From: Hyphomonas jannaschiana VP2
GTDB taxonomy: Bacteria > Pseudomonadota > Alphaproteobacteria > Caulobacterales > Hyphomonadaceae
Length of the DNA: 64,000 nt
Direction: 5' to 3'
Assembly (NCBI RefSeq): GCF_000685215.1
Contig: NZ_ARYJ01000003.1
Coordinates: 1 to 64,000, forward strand
Numbering within the stretch: the first letter of the stretch is position 1; each line of letters begins with the position of its first letter. The position numbers and the translations under genes are program-made. Positions 24,194 to 31,673 of this stretch are shown here, piece by piece. Under the pieces are notes generated by a model. It was given only the letters and a program-made list of their open reading frames with translations. It had not been told where the DNA came from and did not search any database.

Positions 24194-25999
24194 GTGAGAC
24201 TGTCCGATCATCTGCCCATTCTGCAATGGGGCCGCACCTATAATGGCGGCACGTTCGCCAATGACATGGTGGCGGCGGTGATCGTGACGGTGATGCTGAT
24301 CCCGCAATCGCTGGCCTATGCGATGCTGGCAGGCCTGCCGCCGCAGGTGGGGCTTTACGCCTCCATCCTGCCGCTCATCGTCTATGCCATTTTCGGCACC
24401 AGCCGGACGATGGCGGTCGGCCCGGTGGCGATCCTGTCTCTGATGACGGCGGTCGCGGCGGGGAAGGTGGCGGAGCAGGGCACGCCGGAATACCTGACTG
24501 CCGCGATCATCCTCGCTATCATTTCCGGCCTGATGCTGGTGGTGATGGGCATTTTCCGGCTGGGCTTCCTCGCCAATTTCCTGAGCCACCCGGTCGTCTC
24601 CGGCTTTGTCACCGCGACCGGTATCCTGATTGCCGTCAGCCAGCTGAAATACCTGCTGGGTGTGCAGGCGAGCGGTCACAACATCATCGAGACACTGGCC
24701 AGCATCATCAGCCATCTCGGTGATGTGAACTGGTACACCGTCGCCGTCGGTGCCCCGGCGGTGGCCTTCCTGTTCTGGGCACGCAAAGGCCTGAAGCCGC
24801 TGCTTCTGGCACTGGGCCTCAAAGAGAATATCGCGGGCACGCTGGCCCGGTCCGGGCCGGTTCTGGCCGTGGCGCTGGGCGGTGTGGCCGTCGTGGCCTT
24901 CGGGCTGGAAGCCAAGGGCGTGCAGATTGTCGGCGACATTCCGAAAGGCCTGCCGGGCCTGACGGTGCCGCAGTTCGACCCCGGCCTGTGGCAGTCGCTG
25001 CTCGGCTCCTCCGCCCTGATCGCGATGATCAGCTTTATCGAATCCGTCTCCATGGCGCAGACGCTGGCCGCCCGCCGCCGCCAGCGGATTGACCCGGACC
25101 AGGAACTGGTCGCGCTCGGCGCCTCCAGCCTCGCAGCGGGCTTCTCCGGCGGCTATCCGGTGACCGGCGGCTTTGCCCGCTCTGCCGTGAATTTCGACGC
25201 AGGCGCCGAGACGCCCGCCGCTGGCGCTTTCACCGCGGTCGGCATCGCGCTTGCCGCGCTGTTCCTGACGCCGCTGCTCTACAACCTGCCGCAAGCCGTG
25301 CTGGCCGCGACGGTGATCGTCGCCGTCCTCGGCCTCGTGGACCTGAAGAAACTCGCCCACACGCTCAGCTATTCGAAGCGGGACTTTGCCGCCATGCTGG
25401 GCACGATCCTCGTCACGCTGCTGGCGGGCGTGGAACTGGGAGTCACCACCGGCATCATCGTCTCCATCGGCCTGCACCTCTATGTCACCTCCAAGCCGCA
25501 CTTCGCGATTGTGGGGCAGGTGCCGGGCACCCACCATTTCCGCAATGTGAACCGCCATGCGGTTGTGATCCCGAAGCACATCGTCACGATACGGATTGAC
25601 GAGAGCCTCTATTTTGCCAATGCGCGCTTCCTTGAGGATACGGTCTATTGCGTCCTCGGGAACCGGCCGGATGTCGAGCATATCGTGCTGATGTGCCCGG
25701 CGGTGAACCATATCGACGTCAGCGGCCTGGAAAGCCTGGAAGCCATCAACCGGCGCCTGAAGGATGCGGGCGTGACGCTGCATCTCAGCGAAGTGAAAGG
25801 GCCGGTGATGGACCGGCTGAAACGCACGCATTTCCTCGAGGAACTGACGGGCAATGTGTACCTGAACCAGTTCGATGCCATCGTGGATCTCGACTATGAT
25901 TGTGCAAAATCCGCCATCGAGAAGACAGGCGACGTAACCGACCCGGCCTCCGACCCATGCCCCTCGCAATGCATCGCGGGCGTCAGGGAGATGAGCTGA
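24194..25999 (+). CDS. SulP-family anion transporter with STAS domain
   Basis: 601 residues from a GTG. The N-terminal domain carries the SulP signature near residues 33-60 (VTVMLIPQSLAYAMLAGLPP), with about a dozen hydrophobic segments to roughly residue 435. A STAS domain runs from about 460 to 570 (RIDESLYFANARFLEDTVY, then NHIDVSGLESLEAINRRL). Family members carry sulfate, bicarbonate or other anions. In this operon sulfate or sulfite export or uptake linked to persulfide oxidation is likely (inference). The last 25 residues contain three cysteines (DYDCAKS, SDPCPSQC). Last gene of the operon. Confidence 0.85.
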   Translation: MRLSDHLPILQWGRTYNGGTFANDMVAAVIVTVMLIPQSLAYAMLAGLPPQVGLYASILPLIVYAIFGTSRTMAVGPVAILSLMTAVAAGKVAEQGTPEYLTAAIILAIISGLMLVVMGIFRLGFLANFLSHPVVSGFVTATGILIAVSQLKYLLGVQASGHNIIETLASIISHLGDVNWYTVAVGAPAVAFLFWARKGLKPLLLALGLKENIAGTLARSGPVLAVALGGVAVVAFGLEAKGVQIVGDIPKGLPGLTVPQFDPGLWQSLLGSSALIAMISFIESVSMAQTLAARRRQRIDPDQELVALGASSLAAGFSGGYPVTGGFARSAVNFDAGAETPAAGAFTAVGIALAALFLTPLLYNLPQAVLAATVIVAVLGLVDLKKLAHTLSYSKRDFAAMLGTILVTLLAGVELGVTTGIIVSIGLHLYVTSKPHFAIVGQVPGTHHFRNVNRHAVVIPKHIVTIRIDESLYFANARFLEDTVYCVLGNRPDVEHIVLMCPAVNHIDVSGLESLEAINRRLKDAGVTLHLSEVKGPVMDRLKRTHFLEELTGNVYLNQFDAIVDLDYDCAKSAIEKTGDVTDPASDPCPSQCIAGVREMS

Positions 26000-26090
26000 G
26001 GGCGAGAGCCCGCGCGCGTGCTTCGAGCCCTGCGCTTACGCTTGGGCCTTCTCGGGGAAATCGCGGTGCGATTTCTGATCCTCGGCAGCC

Positions 26091-26251
26091 CTCACCTCGT
26101 GCGCCTTTCAGGCGCCCCTCACCGACCCGCTTTGCGGGCCACCTCTCCCAGAGGGAGAGGGGTGCGTCGCGGAGCACGGATAATCCCTCTCCCTCTGGGA
26201 GAGGAGGGGCCCGCGCCCAAAGGGCGTGGGAGGTGAGGGGCTTGGTGAGAG
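26091..26251. repeat. Palindromic intergenic repeat, CTCTCCC/GGGAGAG type
   Basis: Several inverted CTCTCCC...GGGAGAG arms and CCCTCAC/GTGAGGG ends fold on themselves. A related element lies at 28100-28221. It occupies the 425-bp gap between the SulP gene and the GTA cluster together with the next repeat; no gene is visible in this gap. Confidence 0.65.
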
Positions 26252-26272
26252 GAAAAAGAGCGCTCTCTCCCC

Positions 26273-26376
26273 CTGTCATCCCGGAATTTGCGGAGCAAAT
26301 ATCCGGGACCCAGCTTGAGACATCGCCCACAAATACTGGGTCCCGGATAGACGCTGCGCGTCTTCCGGGATGACAG
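26273..26376. repeat. 104-bp palindromic repeat, GTCATCCCGGA type, copy 1
   Basis: Outer arms CTGTCATCCCGGA and TCCGGGATGACAG pair perfectly. Inner arms ATCCGGGACCCAG and CTGGGTCCCGGAT also pair, giving a double-stem cruciform. A second copy with the same outer and inner arms lies at 31554-31647. Confidence 0.8.
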
Positions 26377-26424
26377 CGTAACTCTTCCAATTCACCCCAT
26401 ACGCACTTGCATCACACTCCCCGC

Positions 26425-27576
26425 ATGGCGAAGCGAACACAAAGACGAGACATCACCGAGCGGGACGGGCGGGCGATGCGGCTGCTGTATCTCAGCGGGC
26501 GCAGCGTGGCAGAGATCGCGCGGCAGCTCGGCCGCGATGCGGCGGTCATTTCCCGTTACATGAAACGGCACGACCTGAAGCGGCCCGAGGCGCCGCTGGA
26601 GCGCCAGACGCTGGCGCTGGAATACGCATCTGATCTGCAGATCGATGCGCTGGTGAGCGCTCAGGGAACGGATGAGATCAATGCCGCAGCGGCCATGATC
26701 GTGCGCACCGCAGGGGAGGTGCGCCGGATGCATGAGGCAAGAGGGGAGCAAGCCAATGCGAATGCAGAAGCCGCAAGGGAGCGGAGGGAGCACCTCGACA
26801 GACTATTCGGATCTCTGGACTCAGGGATCGAGACAAAAAGTGCAGGACTGGGTGGCCGCTGGGGCGACAGGCCAGCTGAAGCTGAGGGAAATGGTGGAGT
26901 ATTTTCCCTTCCTGCTGACTTGCCGGGACGCGCAGGTGAACCCGCCGGGAAACTGGCGCACCTGGCTGTTCCAGGGCGGACGCGGGGCAGGCAAGACGCG
27001 GGCCGGGGCCGAATGGGTGCGCTGGCGGGCGATCAGCGGCGCAGGGCGGATCGCGCTGGTCGCACCGACGCTGCACGATGCGCGCGAAGTGATGATCCAT
27101 GGCGAAAGCGGCCTGATAAATGTGGAGCCGGAAACCCGCTGGCGCCCGGTTTATCATGCTTCCCGCCGGATGCTGGAGTTTGTGAACGGGGCCCGGGCCT
27201 ACGTCTTCTCGGCGGAAGATCCGGACAGTTTGCGCGGGCCGCAATTCGACGCCGCCTGGTGCGACGAAGCCGCGGCTTGGCGCTATGGGCAGGCGACATG
27301 GGACATGCTGCAGATGGGCCTGCGCCTTGGGACAGATCCACGCGCGCTGGTCACGACGACGCCCCGGCCCACGGCGCTGATGCGGCGGCTGCATGCGGCG
27401 CCGGATACGGTGGTGACGCTGAGCACGACGCGGGAGAATGCAGGCAATCTCGCCCCCGGCTTCCTGAGAGCGATGGAGGCGGCCTATGGCGGAACACGCC
27501 TCGGGCGGCAGGAACTGGAAGGGCGGATGGTGGAGGACCCGGAAGGCGCGCTGTTCCTCCGTTCCCGGATCGATGA
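26425..27576 (+). CDS. GTA small terminase-like HTH protein (gp1), overlapping terL
   Basis: The first 110-130 residues look like a real terminase small subunit or DNA-binding protein. A helix-turn-helix (VAEIARQLGRDAAVISRYMK) is followed by a helical region (AAAAMIVRTAGEVRRMHEA). After about residue 115 the frame continues without a stop for a further 820 bases inside the terminase large-subunit gene, as Gly/Arg-rich shadow sequence. Either the natural protein really has this tail, or a frameshift has removed its stop. Position first in the cluster matches gp1 of the Rhodobacter GTA. The ATG at 26425 is chosen over the upstream 26407. Confidence 0.5.
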   Translation: MAKRTQRRDITERDGRAMRLLYLSGRSVAEIARQLGRDAAVISRYMKRHDLKRPEAPLERQTLALEYASDLQIDALVSAQGTDEINAAAAMIVRTAGEVRRMHEARGEQANANAEAARERREHLDRLFGSLDSGIETKSAGLGGRWGDRPAEAEGNGGVFSLPADLPGRAGEPAGKLAHLAVPGRTRGRQDAGRGRMGALAGDQRRRADRAGRTDAARCARSDDPWRKRPDKCGAGNPLAPGLSCFPPDAGVCERGPGLRLLGGRSGQFARAAIRRRLVRRSRGLALWAGDMGHAADGPAPWDRSTRAGHDDAPAHGADAAAACGAGYGGDAEHDAGECRQSRPRLPESDGGGLWRNTPRAAGTGRADGGGPGRRAVPPFPDR

Positions 27577-28096
27577 GGCGCGGATCAGTATTGTGCCGGC
27601 GCTCTGGGATGTGGTCGTGGCGGTCGATCCGCCCGCAACCAGCGGCGAGACGGCAGACGCCTGCGGCATCGTCGCGGCAGGCCGGGCGGGGAATGATGCC
27701 TATGTGCTGGGCGACGCTTCCGCGCGGGGGTTGCGCCCGCTGGACTGGGCCGGGCGGGCGGTGGCGCTGGTGCGCCGGACGGGCGCGCGGGAAGTCATTG
27801 CGGAAGCAAACCAGGGCGGCGAAATGGTGCGGCAGGTGCTGGAGACGGCCGGGTGCCCCGTGCCGGTGCGGCTGGTCAATGCGCGCCTGTCGAAGCGGGC
27901 AAGGGCGCTTCCCGTGGCGACGCTCTACGAGCAGGGCCGCGTGCACCATGCCGGGCAGCTGGGGGAGCTGGAGGACGAGATGTGCACCTTCGGCGCAGAC
28001 GGCTTCACCGGCTCACCCGACCGCGTGGACGCGCTCGTCTGGGCCGTCTGGGCATTGATGATGGACGAGGCCGTGCTCGGCGTGCGGCAGTTGTGA
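26756..28096 (+). CDS. GTA terminase large subunit (gp2)
   Basis: 446 residues. The ATPase domain carries Walker A GGRGAGKTRAGAEWVR and the Walker B-type segment FDAAWCDEAAAW. The C-terminal RNase H-like nuclease has D in VVAVDPPAT, E in VIAEANQGG and D in SPDRVDALVWA. It packages DNA into GTA heads. GAGG/GGAG precedes the ATG at 26756, and the N-terminal sequence up to NWRTWLF is in the usual place. It overlaps the upstream small-terminase frame. The next plus-strand gene (portal) lies 1.7 kb away, separated by a repeat and two minus-strand genes. Confidence 0.92.
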   Translation: MRMQKPQGSGGSTSTDYSDLWTQGSRQKVQDWVAAGATGQLKLREMVEYFPFLLTCRDAQVNPPGNWRTWLFQGGRGAGKTRAGAEWVRWRAISGAGRIALVAPTLHDAREVMIHGESGLINVEPETRWRPVYHASRRMLEFVNGARAYVFSAEDPDSLRGPQFDAAWCDEAAAWRYGQATWDMLQMGLRLGTDPRALVTTTPRPTALMRRLHAAPDTVVTLSTTRENAGNLAPGFLRAMEAAYGGTRLGRQELEGRMVEDPEGALFLRSRIDEARISIVPALWDVVVAVDPPATSGETADACGIVAAGRAGNDAYVLGDASARGLRPLDWAGRAVALVRRTGAREVIAEANQGGEMVRQVLETAGCPVPVRLVNARLSKRARALPVATLYEQGRVHHAGQLGELEDEMCTFGADGFTGSPDRVDALVWAVWALMMDEAVLGVRQL

Positions 28097-28099
28097 ACC

Positions 28100-28221
28100 T
28101 GTGCCTCCCTTCTCCTCGGGGAGAAGGGCGGGGGATGAGGGGTAAAGGCGTTGCGGCGATGTGTGGATGTGCGGAAGCTTTGCTGCCCCTCACCCCAACC
28201 CCTCTCCCCAGGGAGAGGGGC
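28100..28221. repeat. Palindromic intergenic repeat after terL
   Basis: CTTCTCCTCGGGGAGAAG forms a tight hairpin (28109-28126), and CCCTCACCCCAACCCCTCTCCCCAG with GGGAGAGGGG forms another near 28190-28220. Related in sequence to 26091-26251. It separates terL from the converging 28222 gene and may act as terminator for both strands. Confidence 0.6.
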
Positions 28222-28695
28222 TTAACCGCCGGTGCGGAAGCTCTTGCGGCCGAAATAGGAACCGGAAGACGCGGGCTTTGCCGGGGCTTCGGGTTCGGCT
28301 GGTGTTTCAGCTTCAGTTTCCGCGGGCGTCTCGGGCGCCGTCTCAGCCGGGGCTGGCGCGGCCTCCGGCGTCTTGCCGTCCATCAGATCGCGGATCCAGG
28401 CGCAGGCGGCGCCGGCGGTGGAGACTTCGATGTCCGGCACGCTCTTGTCGAGGCGGCGGGCGAGCAGGCGGGCCTGATGCGCCGTCAGCGATTTCAGCTG
28501 CGCCTCGAAAATGTCCTTGCCGACGGCGTCGCGCAGGGCGCGCATGACGTCGACCGTCTGCCCGGCGGAGATCATCAGCTTCTTGGTGAGCAGGCCTGCG
28601 GCGGCGGCGTATTCCTTTTCGCCCAGCGCGCTGAACGCCATGGCGAGGAGGGATTTCAGCGCCTCGGCGCCGGCCTTGTGTGCGTCGCCGGTCAT
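28222..28695 (-). CDS. Unknown protein coupled to a ParA-like ATPase
   Basis: 157 residues. The N-terminal two-thirds is helical (AEALKSLLAMAFSALGEKEY, VMRALRDAVGKDIFEAQL). The C-terminal third is a disordered Pro/Ala/Glu tail (residues 110-145) ending in a basic SYFGRKSFRTGG. Its ATG overlaps the parA-like stop codon (ATGA), so the two are translationally coupled. ParA partners often have a helical body plus a charged disordered region that stimulates the ATPase, which suggests such a role (inference). No ParB, HTH or CTPase motif is present. Inserted between GTA genes on the opposite strand. Confidence 0.65.
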   Translation of the reverse strand: MTGDAHKAGAEALKSLLAMAFSALGEKEYAAAAGLLTKKLMISAGQTVDVMRALRDAVGKDIFEAQLKSLTAHQARLLARRLDKSVPDIEVSTAGAACAWIRDLMDGKTPEAAPAPAETAPETPAETEAETPAEPEAPAKPASSGSYFGRKSFRTGG

Positions 28696-29576
28696 GCCAG
28701 GGCCGCTTTCACTTCGGCCAGCAGATCCTTGATCACGGGCAGGGCGCCATCGGCCCATTTTGCCTCGATCGTCGGCTCGGGGCCGAGCTCGATCGGGTTG
28801 GTGGCAAAGCCCGTTTTCATCGGGATGATGGTCTTGAACATGTCGAACTCGGCTTCCTGCGCGGCGGCCGCTTCGCGCATGGCGTTGAGGACGACCTGTT
28901 GGTGGGAAGAATTGTCATACCGGGTCGCCAGCACCATGGGGAGTCTCTTCACGTCGCGGTCGCGCAGGCCTTCCATCACGTCGCCGGTGAAGAGGTCGAG
29001 GCCCAGCGTGGACATGAAGTCCGGAATGGTGGGCACGATCACGAGGTGGCTGGCGGCCAGTACGGATTCGGTCATGGTCGAGATGCCGGGCGGGCAGTCG
29101 CACAGGATGACGTCGTATTTGGCTTTCAGCAGGTTGAAGTCGTCGCGCAGGCGCCGGCCGACCTGGTTTTCCAGGGCCTGCATGGAATAGCCCTGCTCGG
29201 TGAGATGGTAGATCAGCTCTTTCTCGGTCTTGCGCAGGCGCGGGCTGGACGGGATCAGGTCCAGCGGCAGCGGCTTGCCGCCCGAGGTCACGTCCGAGGC
29301 GTCGGTGACGATGAATTCCGACAGGCGCTTCTGCTCGTTCGCCTCGAAATTCTCAAGCAGCCAGTCGGAGATGGTGGCGTAGTCATTGATCGCCTGGAAC
29401 AGGTGTTCGTCGCCCTCATGGCCGAAGACGAGCAGGGACGCGTTGGCCTGCGTATCGAGATCGACCACGAGCACGCGGCGGCCTTCTGCGGCAAAGGCTT
29501 CCGCGAGGCTGACCGTCGTGGTCGTCTTGCCGACGCCGCCCTTGGAATTGGCAATAGAAATGACGCGCGCTGACAT
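28692..29576 (-). CDS. ParA/MinD-family ATPase inside the GTA cluster
   Basis: 294 residues. Deviant Walker A KGGVGKTTTT (12-21, signature lysine K12 present), A' VDLDTQANAS, and Walker B VILCDCPPGISTMTES. The CDCPPG region and the VPTIPDFMSTLG segment are typical of ParA proteins. It should dimerise on ATP, bind nucleoid DNA and position a cargo. No parB or parS is visible, so it is an orphan-type ParA. The downstream gene is the only partner. About 220 bp separates it from the divergent portal gene. Confidence 0.85.
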   Translation of the reverse strand: MSARVISIANSKGGVGKTTTTVSLAEAFAAEGRRVLVVDLDTQANASLLVFGHEGDEHLFQAINDYATISDWLLENFEANEQKRLSEFIVTDASDVTSGGKPLPLDLIPSSPRLRKTEKELIYHLTEQGYSMQALENQVGRRLRDDFNLLKAKYDVILCDCPPGISTMTESVLAASHLVIVPTIPDFMSTLGLDLFTGDVMEGLRDRDVKRLPMVLATRYDNSSHQQVVLNAMREAAAAQEAEFDMFKTIIPMKTGFATNPIELGPEPTIEAKWADGALPVIKDLLAEVKAALA

Positions 29577-29766
29577 GGCTGCAGCTCCTCAACCCCTTGA
29601 ACCGGAAGCCTGAGAGAAAGCAGATTTGCGCCCCGGTGGCTACGCCCGAACGCTGCTGTTTTGTGGGACAATTCAGCGCCTCTCCCACAGGGTTTATCAA
29701 GAAGTGCTTTGTAAAAATTGAAGTATCTGGAATCCAATCCTCCGGAGGCGCCTGCATCTTAACTTA

Positions 29767-29783
29767 CCGTCATCAGATGACGG
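29767..29783. promoter_or_regulatory. Palindrome overlapping the portal gene ribosome site
   Basis: CCGTCATC-A-GATGACGG is a perfect 8-bp inverted repeat whose right arm runs into GGAGG, the likely ribosome site for the ATG at 29800. It could be a protein-binding site or a hairpin that hides the ribosome site. Confidence 0.45.
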
Positions 29784-29799
29784 AGGCGATTGCGGCGGC

Positions 29800-30921
29800 A
29801 TGGCGTGGAACTGGAGACCCGGAAAAAACAGGCATGAGTCGAAATCGGCTCCACCGCTGGTAGCCCTGACGGGGCCGGGTGGTCCGAACTGGGGCGCGCG
29901 GGACGGTTCGGCCCTGACGCGGGACGGCTATCTGCGCAACGCCGTCGCCTATCGCTGCATCCGCATGGTGGCTGAAGCCGCCGCCTCCGTGCCGCTGGTG
30001 ACGGCGCACGAAGCCGCCGCCCGCCTGATCCGCAAACCCGCGCCGGACATGGTTGGCCCGGCCTTCCTCGAAGGCGTCTACACCCAGCTGCAGCTGCACG
30101 GGAACGCCTTCATCGAGGCGGTGACCTTGCCAGATAAAGGGGCTGGCGAGGAAGACGGCATCGACGCGCTCTATCCGCTGCAGCCGGGCCGCGTGCGCCC
30201 CATCACCGATGGCCGCGGCTGGGCCGAGCGCTGGGCGGTGCGCGAACGGCGCGGGGAACGCATGCTGCCGCGCGAGGCGGTGTTGCATCTCAAACTGTTC
30301 CACCCGCAGGACGACATTCTCGGCCTGCCGGCGCTGGCCCCGGCCCGCCGCGCGCTGGACCTTCACAATGCCTCCGCCGACTGGGCGAAGAGCCTGATCG
30401 ACAATTCGGCGAAGCCCTCCGGCGCGCTGATCTGGTCCGGTCATGGCCGCATGCCGCCCGAACAGTTCGACCGGCTGAAGCAGGATCTCGACGCGCTCTA
30501 TTCCGGCGCGGCCAATGCCGGGCGGCCTTTGCTGCTGGAAGGCGGGCTCGACTGGCGGCCCATGTCGCTGTCGCCCGCGGACATGGATTTCCTGGAGGCC
30601 CGCAACAGCGCCGCGCGGGAGATTGCGCTGGCGCTCGGCGTGCCGCCGCAACTGCTCGGCATTCCGGGGGACAATACGTATACGAACTACAAGGAAGCCA
30701 ATCTTGCCTTCTGGCGGATGACCGTGCTGCCGCTGGCCGAGAAGATGGCGGTCTCGCTGTCCGTCTGGCTGGACGAGCCGCTGGGCGGCGATGTGGAGGT
30801 ACGCTGCGACCTCGACCGCGTGCCCGCGCTCTCTGCCGAACGCGAAACCCTGTGGGCGCGGCTGGAGGCGGCCTCCTTCGTGACGCCGGACGAGAAACGC
30901 AAACTGGCGGGGCTCGGCTGA
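29800..30921 (+). CDS. GTA portal protein (gp3)
   Basis: 373 residues of the HK97-type portal family. The N-terminal YLRNAVAYRCIRMVAEAAASVPL, the core LDLHNASADWAKSLIDNSAKPSGAL segment and PQLLGIPGDNTYTNYKEAN near residue 290 are characteristic. Twelve copies would form the ring through which DNA enters the head. First plus-strand gene after the ParA pair, so it needs its own promoter in 29577-29799. The stop overlaps the next ATG by one base. Confidence 0.93.
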   Translation: MAWNWRPGKNRHESKSAPPLVALTGPGGPNWGARDGSALTRDGYLRNAVAYRCIRMVAEAAASVPLVTAHEAAARLIRKPAPDMVGPAFLEGVYTQLQLHGNAFIEAVTLPDKGAGEEDGIDALYPLQPGRVRPITDGRGWAERWAVRERRGERMLPREAVLHLKLFHPQDDILGLPALAPARRALDLHNASADWAKSLIDNSAKPSGALIWSGHGRMPPEQFDRLKQDLDALYSGAANAGRPLLLEGGLDWRPMSLSPADMDFLEARNSAAREIALALGVPPQLLGIPGDNTYTNYKEANLAFWRMTVLPLAEKMAVSLSVWLDEPLGGDVEVRCDLDRVPALSAERETLWARLEAASFVTPDEKRKLAGLG

Positions 30922-31151
30922 TGGAGATCGAGAAGAAAGTCACGGTCGGCCTGATCGTCGCGATCCTCGTGCAGACGGGCGGGGCGCTTGTCTGGGCAGG
31001 CTCTGCCGCAGAGCGCATCCGCGCCGTGGAGACCGAGCTGGACGACCGCAAGATGGTCTCCGAGCGCCTCGTGCGCGTTGAGGCCCAGCTGGAAGCTGTC
31101 AGTGGACAGCTCAACCGGATCGAGCGCCGCATGGAGGCGCGCGATGAGTGA
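30921..31151 (+). CDS. GTA small membrane protein (gp3.5 position)
   Basis: 76 residues. One transmembrane helix near the N-terminus (VTVGLIVAILVQTGGALVWAG) is followed by a charged coiled-coil-like helix (ERLVRVEAQLEAVSGQL). The gene between portal and protease in Rhodobacter-type clusters encodes a similar tiny protein. Translationally coupled at both ends (TGATG overlap upstream, 8-base overlap downstream). Function unknown. Confidence 0.75.
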   Translation: MEIEKKVTVGLIVAILVQTGGALVWAGSAAERIRAVETELDDRKMVSERLVRVEAQLEAVSGQLNRIERRMEARDE

Positions 31152-31551
31152 GTTGTTGATCGAAGGCTATGCCGCCCTGTTCGGGATACCGGACCAGTCG
31201 GGAGACGTCGTGCGCGCGGGGGCGTTCGCGCACTCGCTCCGGTCCGGGGCCGCCCTGCCGATGTTGTTGCAGCATCGGCAGGGCGCGCTGGCCGGGCGCT
31301 GGACGCGGATCACCGAAGACGGGCGTGGCCTGTTCATGCGTGGGCTGATCGAAAAGCCGGGCGTGCAGCAGCTGGTGCGGGAGGGCCTCAGCGGTCTTTC
31401 CATCGGCTTCCGCCCGCGCCTGTGGAAGCCGCTGCCCGGCGGCGGGCGGGAACTGATCGAAGTGGATCTTGTGGAAGTGTCGCTGGTGCAGGCGCCGATG
31501 CAGGTCAGGGCGCGGTTTGGTGTGGTGGGGGCGGAGACACGCGCCGCCTGA
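31144..31551 (+). CDS. GTA prohead protease (gp4)
   Basis: 135 residues, HK97 U35-type protease. The N-terminal GYAALFGIPDQSGDVVRAGAF is highly characteristic. Candidate catalytic residues are H in LLQHRQGALAGRW and S in REGLSGLSIGF. It would cleave the capsid N-terminal region during maturation. The reading frame overlaps the preceding gene by 8 bases. A 94-bp palindrome separates it from the capsid gene, which is unusual in this otherwise tightly coupled cluster. Confidence 0.88.
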   Translation: MSELLIEGYAALFGIPDQSGDVVRAGAFAHSLRSGAALPMLLQHRQGALAGRWTRITEDGRGLFMRGLIEKPGVQQLVREGLSGLSIGFRPRLWKPLPGGGRELIEVDLVEVSLVQAPMQVRARFGVVGAETRAA

Positions 31552-31553
31552 GT

Positions 31554-31647
31554 GTCATCCCGGACGCTGCGAAGCAGCGATCCGGGACCCTGCGGCGGCA
31601 GGAGCAAATAAGGTCCCGGATAAGCGCTGCGCGCTTTCCGGGATGAC
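31554..31647. repeat. Palindromic repeat, GTCATCCCGGA type, copy 2
   Basis: Outer arms GTCATCCCGGA and TCCGGGATGAC and inner arms ATCCGGGACC and GGTCCCGGAT match copy 1 at 26273-26376. The middle differs. It starts two bases after the protease stop and ends 26 bp before the capsid ATG. Confidence 0.82.
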
Positions 31648-31673
31648 AGGGAAGATTTTTCGAAGGAGTGGCA

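Noticed and set aside
24161-25969. 602-codon open frame antisense to the SulP transporter.
   Set aside because: Histidine/arginine-rich shadow composition; SulP has all the expected motifs on the other strand.
26407-26424. Upstream ATG as start of the small-terminase-like gene.
   Set aside because: The first six codons add a basic, non-conserved lead; ATG at 26425 starts a natural N-terminus.
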